A DNA stretch of 11,211 bases. It comes from an uncultured Lachnospiraceae bacterium (GTDB taxonomy: Bacteria > Bacillota > Clostridia > Lachnospirales > Lachnospiraceae). How positions within the stretch are numbered: position 1 is the stretch's first letter; each line of letters begins with the position of its first letter. Position numbers and translations under genes: made by a program. The notes below the pieces were generated by a model. The model was not told the origin of the DNA, searched no databases, and worked only from the letters and a program-made list of their open reading frames with translations. This document shows, piece by piece, positions 1 to 6,215 of the stretch. The stretch is taken from positions 1 to 11,211 of the forward strand of contig CAKRLN010000061.1 in the NCBI GenBank assembly GCA_934359535.1, written 5' to 3'.

Positions 1-1
1 T

Positions 2-115
2 TGTATGGATAGTGGATTTGAAAGCCAGAGAACATTTAACAGGGTATTTAAGGAAAGATATAAAATATCGCCAAGCGGATATCGGAATGCATATGTTAGG
101 GATATGAATATCTGA
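2..115 (+). CDS. AraC-family transcriptional regulator, C-terminal end (partial)
   Basis: This reading frame is open from the left edge to a TGA at 113-115 and encodes the last 37 residues of a protein. The residues GFESQRTFNRVFKERY followed by ISPSGYRN match the second helix-turn-helix of AraC/XylS regulators, where the pattern 'GF-x-S-x-x-x-F-x-R-x-F-K-x-x-x-G/Y-x-x-P-x-x-Y/F-R' is characteristic. Proteins of this family bind promoter DNA through two such motifs and usually sense a small ligand through an N-terminal domain, which lies outside the window, so the ligand cannot be guessed. The gene converges with the minus-strand gene at 162-545, leaving only about 46 bp between the stop codons. 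No terminator hairpin is evident in that gap. It may regulate the neighbouring divergent promoter region, but nothing in the sequence shows this directly. Confidence 0.85.
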   Translation, partial: CMDSGFESQRTFNRVFKERYKISPSGYRNAYVRDMNI

Positions 116-161
116 AGAGCTTTGCCCTAGAGACGATCATGACAGCAATGTTATTCTGGCA

Positions 162-545
162 TTATGATACAGAGTAGGTAAATCCGGTCATCTGTAAATT
201 GTCAATGCTTGTACCATGATTTAGGTGAATGCCGATTGTGAGCGGACTGGCTGCGGTTGCTGCAAAGGTCAGAGTCGCAGTCTGTCCGGACCAGCTCGCA
301 TTAACTGAAGAATCATCGGTCGTAATTTCATCTACTGTATCATTAAAGCTGAGATTTAATGTGATGGTACCGGTAATATCGGACCAATTGGCAGAGACAT
401 GACCCTTGCCACCTGTGCTCCAACGATCCCAGACACCCTGATAGGTAACATTTAATGTGCCCTGTGCGGCACCGCTTGCGGTATAGACACCTTCCGAGGT
501 ATCTGGAAGAATAGAAACCACTGGTTTTACATAGTTTTTCTGCAT
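162..545 (-). CDS. Small beta-rich protein with EGVY-x-ASG leader-like N-terminus, function unknown
   Basis: This gene encodes 127 residues. The start is set at the ATG complementary to 543-545 because a perfect AGGAGG (complement of 553-558) lies 7 bases upstream; a longer version from 572 would place that ribosome site inside the gene. The N-terminus reads MQKNYVKPVVSILPDTSEGVYTASG. The pattern 'Y-x-x-P-x-V ... EGVY-x-ASG' is one I associate with small Lachnospiraceae proteins of unknown function. It is not a classical Sec signal peptide, since it has no hydrophobic core. The rest is rich in Thr, Ser, Asn, Trp and Gly, with alternating hydrophobic positions (TITLNLSF, ATLTFAA, LTIGIHLN), which suggests a small beta-sandwich; no cysteines occur. 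The Trp-containing strands recall carbohydrate-binding modules, but that is only a resemblance. It is transcribed divergently from the transporter gene and converges on the AraC fragment. I am sure of the gene, not of its role. Confidence 0.8.
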   Translation of the reverse strand: MQKNYVKPVVSILPDTSEGVYTASGAAQGTLNVTYQGVWDRWSTGGKGHVSANWSDITGTITLNLSFNDTVDEITTDDSSVNASWSGQTATLTFAATAASPLTIGIHLNHGTSIDNLQMTGFTYSVS

Positions 546-602
546 AGGACAACCTCCTGATCGAAATTTCAAATAATTTCTGTGTTACAGATATCTGCCT
601 TT

Positions 603-631
603 AATATAACATATGGCTTGCAGAACTGCAA
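603..631 (-). promoter_or_regulatory. Candidate promoter for the minus-strand small-protein gene
   Basis: Read on the minus strand, TTGCAG (complement of 626-631) is followed by exactly 17 bases and then TATATT (complement of 603-608). The -10 matches TATAAT at five of six positions; the -35 matches TTGACA only in its TTG. Transcription would start near 596 and give a leader of about 50 bases before the start codon at 545. The -35 hexamer lies in one half of the palindrome at 617-632. Confidence 0.5.
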
Positions 632-632
632 G
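617..632. repeat. 16-bp palindrome shared by the two divergent promoters; candidate operator
   Basis: CTTGCAG-AA-CTGCAAG is a perfect 7-bp inverted repeat with a 2-bp centre. Each arm contains TTGCAG on its own strand, and each TTGCAG sits 17 bp from a -10-like hexamer pointing away from the centre. A further TGCAAGA copy occurs at 646-652, 19 bp from the one at 627-633. A dimeric regulator bound here would cover both -35 elements at once. Which protein binds, if any, cannot be told from the sequence. Confidence 0.5.
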
Positions 633-646
633 AATTGCTTTACAAT
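618..646 (+). promoter_or_regulatory. Candidate promoter for the transporter / GGDEF unit
   Basis: TTGCAG at 618-623, a 17-bp spacer and TACAAT at 641-646 form a plausible vegetative sigma-factor promoter. The -10 matches five of six consensus bases and the -35 matches three. The expected start point, around 652, leaves a leader of roughly 28 bases that contains AGAAGGAG (661-668), the ribosome site for the gene at 680. Confidence 0.5.
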
Positions 647-679
647 GCAAGAGAGAAAAAAGAAGGAGTATTGTATCAT

Positions 680-2077
680 ATGAAAGAGAAAAAGACGAGA
701 GGGAGCTTTTCCGGGAATCTCGGGTTTGTCCTTGCAGCGGCAGGAAGTGCGGTTGGACTTGGGAATATCTGGAGGTTTCCTTATCTTGCAGCGAAGGATG
801 GAGGGGGCCTTTTCCTCTTATGCTATATCATTCTGGTGCTGACCTTCGGGTTTGCACTGCTTACGACGGAGATTGCGATCGGAAGGAAAACAGGGCAGAG
901 CCCGCTTACTGCTTACGGGGCAATTCACCCGAAATGGAAGGGAATTGGTCTTTTGGCGTGTATCGTACCGAGTATTATCCTTCCATATTACTGCACGATC
1001 GGAGGATGGGTGTTAAAGTATTTTACCCTGTTTGTGACAGGCACCGGGGAGCATGCGGCAGAAGATGGTTTTTTCAGCAGCTTTATTTCCGGGGAAACAG
1101 CACCGGTTGTGTTTGGACTTGTTTATCTTGGCATTACAGCATTTATTGTTATTGCAGGAGTTGACAAGGGAATTGAACGTTTCAGCAAGGTGCTTATGCC
1201 GGTTCTTTTGATTCTGATCCTTGGAGTGTCCGTTTTTTCCCTTACAATCAGCCATACGGATGCAGAGGGTGTGACAAGAACAGGACTTGAAGGGGTAAAG
1301 ATATATGTTATTCCGGATTTTTCCGGACTGACGATAAAGAAGCTGTTTTTGGTATTTGTGGATGCGTTAGGACAGCTCTTTTATTCGATCAGTGTTGCAA
1401 TGGGAATCATGGTCGCCTATGGCTCCTATGTGAAGAAGGATGTCAATCTGATGAATTCGATCAACCAGATTGAAATTTTTGATACGCTTGTTGCATTTCT
1501 TGCAGGACTTATGATTATTCCGGCTGTTTTTGTATTCGCTGGAAAAGATGGAATGTCAGCAGGACCAGGACTTATGTTTATCTCGCTTCCGAAGGTGTTC
1601 CATGCGATGGGAAAAGCAGGAGCGGTAGTTGGGGTTATGTTTTTCCTTATGGTAAGCTTTGCTGCGATTACATCATCGGTATCGATTATGGAGGCAATCG
1701 TTTCAAGCATGATGGACAAATTCCATCTGTCGAGAAGAAAAAGCGCGGTACTTGTTACGGTCTATGCATTAATTCTGGAAGTGATCGTATGTCTTGGTTA
1801 TAATAAGCTTTATATGGAAGTAAAGCTCCCGAATGGAACGACGGGACAGATCCTCGACATTATGGATTATATCAGCAATAACTGCCTGATGCCGCTTGTT
1901 GCATTTTTAACCTGCATCCTGATCGGCTGGGTGGTAAAGCCGAAGGTTATCATTGATGAAGTAACACAGGGAAAATATCCATTCCGCCGTAAGATACTTT
2001 ACATTGTTATGATGAAATTTATTGCACCGGTATTGTTACTGATTTTATTAGTGCAGTCGCTTGGAATATTAGGTTAA
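680..2077 (+). CDS. Sodium:neurotransmitter symporter (NSS/SNF) family amino-acid transporter
   Basis: This 465-residue inner-membrane protein belongs to the neurotransmitter:sodium symporter family, whose bacterial members (LeuT, MhsT, TnaT) take up amino acids or related solutes with Na+. TM1 carries the family signature GSAVGLGNIWRFPY (residues 22-35). TM6 (about 228-250, GQLFYSISVAMG) shows the interrupted-helix region. TM8 contains AITSS with T331-S333, where LeuT has Na2 ligands. About 11 hydrophobic segments are visible, the usual bacterial number, and the length is normal. Asp268 near the start of TM7 (IFDTLVAF) may supply the acidic charge by which many bacterial members do without chloride. 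The ATG at 680 is preferred because AGAAGGAG (661-668) lies upstream; an ATG at 635 would put that site inside the gene. The substrate cannot be read from sequence. It lies 19 bp upstream of the diguanylate cyclase and is probably co-transcribed with it. Confidence 0.93.
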   Translation: MKEKKTRGSFSGNLGFVLAAAGSAVGLGNIWRFPYLAAKDGGGLFLLCYIILVLTFGFALLTTEIAIGRKTGQSPLTAYGAIHPKWKGIGLLACIVPSIILPYYCTIGGWVLKYFTLFVTGTGEHAAEDGFFSSFISGETAPVVFGLVYLGITAFIVIAGVDKGIERFSKVLMPVLLILILGVSVFSLTISHTDAEGVTRTGLEGVKIYVIPDFSGLTIKKLFLVFVDALGQLFYSISVAMGIMVAYGSYVKKDVNLMNSINQIEIFDTLVAFLAGLMIIPAVFVFAGKDGMSAGPGLMFISLPKVFHAMGKAGAVVGVMFFLMVSFAAITSSVSIMEAIVSSMMDKFHLSRRKSAVLVTVYALILEVIVCLGYNKLYMEVKLPNGTTGQILDIMDYISNNCLMPLVAFLTCILIGWVVKPKVIIDEVTQGKYPFRRKILYIVMMKFIAPVLLLILLVQSLGILG

Positions 2078-2096
2078 CTGGAAGCCAGGGAGAGTC

Positions 2097-3788
2097 ATGA
2101 GGACAAAAGATGGGAAGAATATGAATAAACACAAACTGACTGTTGCGAAAATGCTTATGGTTTTTCTGCTTCTTGCGGCGGTCGGGGGATTTCTCCAGGT
2201 TCAGATTGGCAAGATTACAAGGGAACAGGAAGTAGAGCTGAATGATTCATGGAGGGTTCAGGTAAATAAAGAGGTTTATGATAATGTAGACTTGTCAGAA
2301 TTTCGAATGCCGGAGACAAAACGAGGCACCCTTGTGATTTTAAGGAAGACACTAGGGGAGCAGCCTTTTGAGCAGGCGGCAGTCCGTATGCAGGTACGTT
2401 ATTCCGCAGTGTGGGTGTATGCAGACGGAGCGCTGATCTATAAGAAAAACGCAGAGCTTTTTCAGTCACAGGATATCATGGGAAGTGGGTATATCTGGGC
2501 GAGACTGCCGGAGTGTTATAAGGGAAAAGAATTAAAGATCGTGCTCTTAACAGGGGAGAAGAATGCGTTTACATCAATTGAACCAATTGCACTGATGGAG
2601 TCGTCTTTTGAAGCTGGCTGGCTGGTTCTTCACAATATTGCGACGGTGATTGTAGCCATGTTCCTTCTGCTTCTTGGAATTTTGATTGTGCTTGGGACTT
2701 TTATGATGGGAATCCGGGACAGCCGGTTTCAGATCCTGTTTTTTACCGGGGCATTCTCTATTTCGATATCGAGCTGGATGTTAATAAGCAGCAGGGTTAT
2801 ACAGCTGATTTCCACAAATTTTGTACGGAATGTGTGGCTGGAATATAATTTTATGTTTCTGGCAGCGATTTTTATGCTCTGCTTTGTTGCAGAATTTATG
2901 GAAAAACGTGCCCGCAGGGGGCTTCATGTGGCAGCCGGATTTTTCTTTCTGCTTTCAGCTGTGCTTGGAACCCTGAACAATCAAAATATCGTACATTATT
3001 GTAAGACTGGAGTTGTCTTTCATTTCATGGCATTGATGGTTTTGATTCCGGTTATTGTTTCCCTGATCCGGAGGGAAAAGCAGATCCATCGGAAAGCTGA
3101 GCACAGTGTTTTGCTTGGAAATATCTTCTTTATGCTTTCAGTTGTATTGGAGCTTATTCGTTACCGGTATAATAAATTCTGTCCACCGGAATACCAGCTT
3201 ACAATCAGCTTTGTGCCAATTGGCACCCTGATCTTTATTCTTCTGATGTTAGAAGCCTTCTGTATTCTTATGATGCAGCGTGCTTTTGAGGATATAGAAA
3301 AGAGGAAGCTTTATGAGATGGCATATCTGGATGCTTTGACAGGGCTTCATAACCGTGCATGGTGTGAAAAGGTTATGCAGGAGTATCAGGATGCGGAAAA
3401 ACCGGTCTCAATTATTAATATGGATTTGAATTTCTTCAAAAGGATTAACGACACCTATGGGCATGCAAAGGGGGATGAGCTTTTGATTCACTTTGGAGAG
3501 ATTATAAAGGAAGTGTTTAAGGAGAGTGCCTGTGTTGGACGTATGGGCGGAGATGAATTTATTGTTATTTTCGATGCGATTCCAGAGGAGACACTTGCAG
3601 GGAAAATTAAACAGCTTGTGGAATGTGTAAAAAAGAGCAATGAATCTGCTCCGGAAGAAAAGCAGATTTCGACTGCTTTCGGTTATGCATCGAATTCCGA
3701 TGATGTTTCACGGTCTGTCTGGAAGGTATATGAAGAGGCAGATCACAAAATGTACGATTATAAACAAAAGCATAAGATGTCAAGATAG
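2097..3788 (+). CDS. Membrane-bound diguanylate cyclase with extracytoplasmic sensor and 7-TM region (GGDEF)
   Basis: This 563-residue sensor enzyme is predicted to make cyclic di-GMP from two GTP. An N-terminal membrane anchor (about 15-37) is followed by an extracytoplasmic beta-rich region (about 40-170, with VWVYADGALIY) resembling a galactose-binding-type sandwich. Seven hydrophobic helices (about 173-395) recall the 7TMR-DISM layout. The GGDEF domain (about 405-563) begins at DALTGLHNR (412-420), has the metal and nucleotide segment MDLNFFKRINDTYGH (442-456), and an intact GGDEF at 484-488. The inhibitory RxxD site that should precede it is absent (K..A instead), so product feedback at that site is unlikely. 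The ATG at 2097 is chosen because AGGGAGAG (2087-2094) is just upstream, although the spacing is short. An in-frame ATG at 2121 is a reasonable alternative and would start nearer the anchor. It follows the transporter by 19 bp, suggesting an operon. The signal sensed is unknown. Confidence 0.9.
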   Translation: MRTKDGKNMNKHKLTVAKMLMVFLLLAAVGGFLQVQIGKITREQEVELNDSWRVQVNKEVYDNVDLSEFRMPETKRGTLVILRKTLGEQPFEQAAVRMQVRYSAVWVYADGALIYKKNAELFQSQDIMGSGYIWARLPECYKGKELKIVLLTGEKNAFTSIEPIALMESSFEAGWLVLHNIATVIVAMFLLLLGILIVLGTFMMGIRDSRFQILFFTGAFSISISSWMLISSRVIQLISTNFVRNVWLEYNFMFLAAIFMLCFVAEFMEKRARRGLHVAAGFFFLLSAVLGTLNNQNIVHYCKTGVVFHFMALMVLIPVIVSLIRREKQIHRKAEHSVLLGNIFFMLSVVLELIRYRYNKFCPPEYQLTISFVPIGTLIFILLMLEAFCILMMQRAFEDIEKRKLYEMAYLDALTGLHNRAWCEKVMQEYQDAEKPVSIINMDLNFFKRINDTYGHAKGDELLIHFGEIIKEVFKESACVGRMGGDEFIVIFDAIPEETLAGKIKQLVECVKKSNESAPEEKQISTAFGYASNSDDVSRSVWKVYEEADHKMYDYKQKHKMSR

Positions 3789-3809
3789 CCGGTAAATGCC
3801 GGCTATTTT
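3785..3809 (+). terminator. Rho-independent terminator after the GGDEF gene
   Basis: ATAGCCGG (3785-3792) pairs perfectly with CCGGCTAT (3799-3806) around a six-base loop, and the T-run TTTT (3806-3809) follows. The left arm includes the TAG stop codon of the diguanylate cyclase gene, so termination is immediate. This separates the transporter/cyclase unit from the ABC exporter operon. Confidence 0.8.
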
Positions 3810-3820
3810 ACATTTATGGG

Positions 3821-3908
3821 GTTACATATGCGAAAATTAGTCTAATATTAGAAAAATTTTAGAATTTGTTCATTGTATTTTCCTTCCATCAGTGATAGCA
3901 TATGTAAC
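3821..3908. repeat. Inverted repeat and AT-rich palindromes upstream of the ABC operon
   Basis: The 11-bp sequence GTTACATATGC (3821-3831) recurs inverted as GCATATGTAAC (3898-3908), with 66 bp between. Between them are ATTAGTCTAAT (3836-3846) and the perfect 12-bp palindrome TCTAATATTAGA (3841-3852), in a very AT-rich stretch. These are the kinds of elements bound by dimeric repressors such as MarR-type regulators, which often control exporters of this class. No such regulator gene is in the window, so the operator reading is inference. Confidence 0.45.
3873..3901 (+). promoter_or_regulatory. Weak candidate promoter for the ABC exporter operon
   Basis: TTGTAT (3873-3878), a 17-bp spacer and TAGCAT (3896-3901) match three and four of six consensus positions. 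The -10 overlaps the right arm of the 11-bp inverted repeat, and AT-rich DNA lies upstream. A promoter must lie somewhere in 3810-3989, because the preceding gene ends in a terminator, but this assignment is tentative. Confidence 0.3.
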
Positions 3909-3989
3909 TAAGCGTTGCGAAAGAAAGTCCACGGAAAAGATCAGGGCTGATTTGGTAACAGATAAAAAGAGTAAGGAGAATGAGAGTAT

Positions 3990-6215
3990 ATGAAAAGAAT
4001 ATTTCAGAATATGCTGCCGTACTGGAGATCGATTCTTGTAATTGTATTGTTCCTTGCGGTTCAGGCATTTTGTGATCTTTCCCTGCCGCAGTATACATCG
4101 GATATTATTGATGTCGGTATCCAGAACAGCGGCATCAAGCATATTCTTCCACAGGAGATGACAGAGGAAGATTATGGGCTGATCCAGCTTTTTATGACGA
4201 TGGAGGAAAAGGATGACTTTACTGTCTGTTATGAAAAGAAAAAGGATCACTATGTATGCACAGCAGATGAACATACGCTGGAGGAGCTTGACGATAAACT
4301 GCTTCTTCCAGTTGTTATGAGCTATCAGGTGCAGAATTCCATGGTAGATACTACGGATATCAGCAAGACAAAGCAGACAGATCAGGCGGATGCGTCCGGT
4401 ATGGATTTTTCATCAATGGATAAGGATACATTAATCCAGATGTTTTCATCAGGAATGATCACAGACGATCAGCTGCTTCAGATGCGTGATGAGCTTCAGG
4501 ATCAGGTGGATACCATAGGAAGTCAGACGTTAAAATCCATGGGTGTTGCCTATGCGGTCACCTGTGATAAGAATGCCAGTGTCGATGTGGATGCACTTCA
4601 GATGAAGTACATGTGGAATACCGGGGCGAAGATGCTTGCGGTTGCACTTCTTATGGCACTTGCCACAGTGATAGTCGGTTACTTTGCATCCCGTGTCGGG
4701 GCTGGAATCGGGCGTGATTTAAGAGAAAAAACCTTTGAGAATGTTGTCCGGTATTCGAATTCGGAAATGGATCGTTTTTCTACTGCATCCTTAATTACAC
4801 GAAGTACGAATGATGTACAGCAGATCCAGATGGTAACTGCCGTATTTTTACGTATGGTGCTCTATGCACCGATTATCGGAATTGGTGGAATCATAAAGGT
4901 AATCCAGACCGGAGCTGGAATGGGCTGGGTAATTGGTCTTGCGGTGCTTTTGATTCTTGGTCTGGTATCGGTTCTTATGATTGTTGCAATGCCAAAATTC
5001 AAGGTGATGCAGACACTTGTGGACCGGTTAAATCTGGTATCAAGAGAGATTCTTACCGGATTAAATGTCATCCGTGCATTTGGCCGTGAGAAGGAAGAAG
5101 AAAAGCGGTTTGATAAAGCAAACCAGAGCCTGACAAAAACACAGTTATTTACCAATCGTGTCATGACCTTTATGATGCCAGGTATGATGATGATTATGTA
5201 CTGCATCACACTTTTGATCGTGTGGGTGGCATCAAAGCGTATTGATGCCGGTTATATGCAGGTTGGAGCAATGACAGCCTTTATTACTTATGCCATGCAG
5301 ATTGTAATGGCATTCCTGATGCTTACGATGATGTCCATTATGATGCCGCGTGCCGGTGTTGCAGCAGACCGCATTCATGAGGTTATTACGACAAAAACAT
5401 CGATTGAAGAGCCAAAGAATCCGATTTCTGCGCCAAAAAGCGGAGTACTGAAATTTGAACATGTGAACTTTAAATATCCGGGTGCGGGAGAGGATGTTCT
5501 TTCAGATATTAATTTTGCTGCAGAGCCGGGTAAGACAACCGCGATTATCGGAAGCACCGGATGCGGAAAATCAACATTGGTCAACCTGATTCCGCGTTTT
5601 TATGATGTGGAATCTGGAACAATCACGCTGGACGGAGAAGATATCCGTTCCTATTCTTTAAAGGAATTAAGAGAGCAGATCGGATTTGTTCCGCAGAAAG
5701 GAATCCTCTTCTCTGGAACCATTGCATCGAACCTGAGATTTGGAGATGCACAGGCATCCGATGAAAAACTGAGAGAATCCGCAGAAATCGCCCAGGCAAT
5801 GGAATTTATTGGCGAAAAGAAAGAAGGCTTTGACAGTACAATTGCCCAGAACGGAAGTAACGTATCTGGTGGACAGAAGCAGAGGCTTTCAATTGCAAGA
5901 GCGATTGTCCGTGACCCGAAGATTTATGTATTTGATGACAGCTTTTCTGCACTTGATATGAAGACAGATGCAAAGCTAAGAAAGGCACTTGAAGAAAAGA
6001 CAAAGGACAAAACTGTTCTTATTGTTGCACAGCGGATCAGCACGATTCTTCATGCCGATCAGATTCTTGTGCTTGATGATGGAAAAATTGTCGGAAAAGG
6101 CACCCATGAGGAGCTGCTTTCTAGCTGTGAGGTTTATAACCAGATTGCACGTTCCCAGCTTTCGGACAAGGAGCTTGGACTTACAGAGGAAGCAGACGGA
6201 AAGGAGGAGTCATAA
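3990..6215 (+). CDS. ABC exporter half-transporter with large extracytoplasmic insert and degenerate ATP site
   Basis: This is a fused membrane plus ATPase subunit of 741 residues, against about 580-620 for most half-exporters. TM1 (about 14-35) and TM2 (about 213-232) are separated by some 175 residues where usually about 20-30 occur. The excess is hydrophilic, acidic and Asp/Gln/Met-rich, with cysteines at 80, 90 and 192, and should fold outside the membrane. The ATPase domain has Walker A GSTGCGKST (521-529), Q-loop Gln569, signature VSGGQ (625-629) and Walker B IYVFDD (645-650). Asp650 replaces the catalytic Glu and Gln681 replaces the switch His, so its own site should hydrolyse poorly. 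BmrCD of Bacillus is a known heterodimer of similar build. AAGGAG (3973-3978) precedes the ATG by 11 bases. The next gene begins directly after this one's stop codon and encodes the partner. Export of a drug, lipid or peptide is likely; the substrate is unknown, and no peptidase domain is present. Confidence 0.93.
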   Translation: MKRIFQNMLPYWRSILVIVLFLAVQAFCDLSLPQYTSDIIDVGIQNSGIKHILPQEMTEEDYGLIQLFMTMEEKDDFTVCYEKKKDHYVCTADEHTLEELDDKLLLPVVMSYQVQNSMVDTTDISKTKQTDQADASGMDFSSMDKDTLIQMFSSGMITDDQLLQMRDELQDQVDTIGSQTLKSMGVAYAVTCDKNASVDVDALQMKYMWNTGAKMLAVALLMALATVIVGYFASRVGAGIGRDLREKTFENVVRYSNSEMDRFSTASLITRSTNDVQQIQMVTAVFLRMVLYAPIIGIGGIIKVIQTGAGMGWVIGLAVLLILGLVSVLMIVAMPKFKVMQTLVDRLNLVSREILTGLNVIRAFGREKEEEKRFDKANQSLTKTQLFTNRVMTFMMPGMMMIMYCITLLIVWVASKRIDAGYMQVGAMTAFITYAMQIVMAFLMLTMMSIMMPRAGVAADRIHEVITTKTSIEEPKNPISAPKSGVLKFEHVNFKYPGAGEDVLSDINFAAEPGKTTAIIGSTGCGKSTLVNLIPRFYDVESGTITLDGEDIRSYSLKELREQIGFVPQKGILFSGTIASNLRFGDAQASDEKLRESAEIAQAMEFIGEKKEGFDSTIAQNGSNVSGGQKQRLSIARAIVRDPKIYVFDDSFSALDMKTDAKLRKALEEKTKDKTVLIVAQRISTILHADQILVLDDGKIVGKGTHEELLSSCEVYNQIARSQLSDKELGLTEEADGKEES

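Noticed and set aside
116..161. Bidirectional terminator between the convergent AraC fragment and the small-protein gene
   Set aside because: Only weak ATCAT/ATGAT and AATG/CATT pairings without a T-run on either strand.
613..1164. A 183-codon open frame on the plus strand overlapping the start of the transporter gene
   Set aside because: It is out of frame with the transporter, has no family resemblance, is rich in Cys/Arg, and lies over a clearly conserved TM1-TM3 coding region.
3980..3992. ATG at 3980, closer to AAGGAG than the chosen start of the first ABC gene
   Set aside because: It is out of frame with the ABC protein (10 bases from 3990) and leads to no recognisable product.
3870..4274. 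Minus-strand open frames across the ABC operon leader and first codons (also 3889-4098)
   Set aside because: They lack a ribosome site, overlap the well-supported ABC gene, and their protein sequences look like antisense of coding DNA and AT-rich intergenic DNA.
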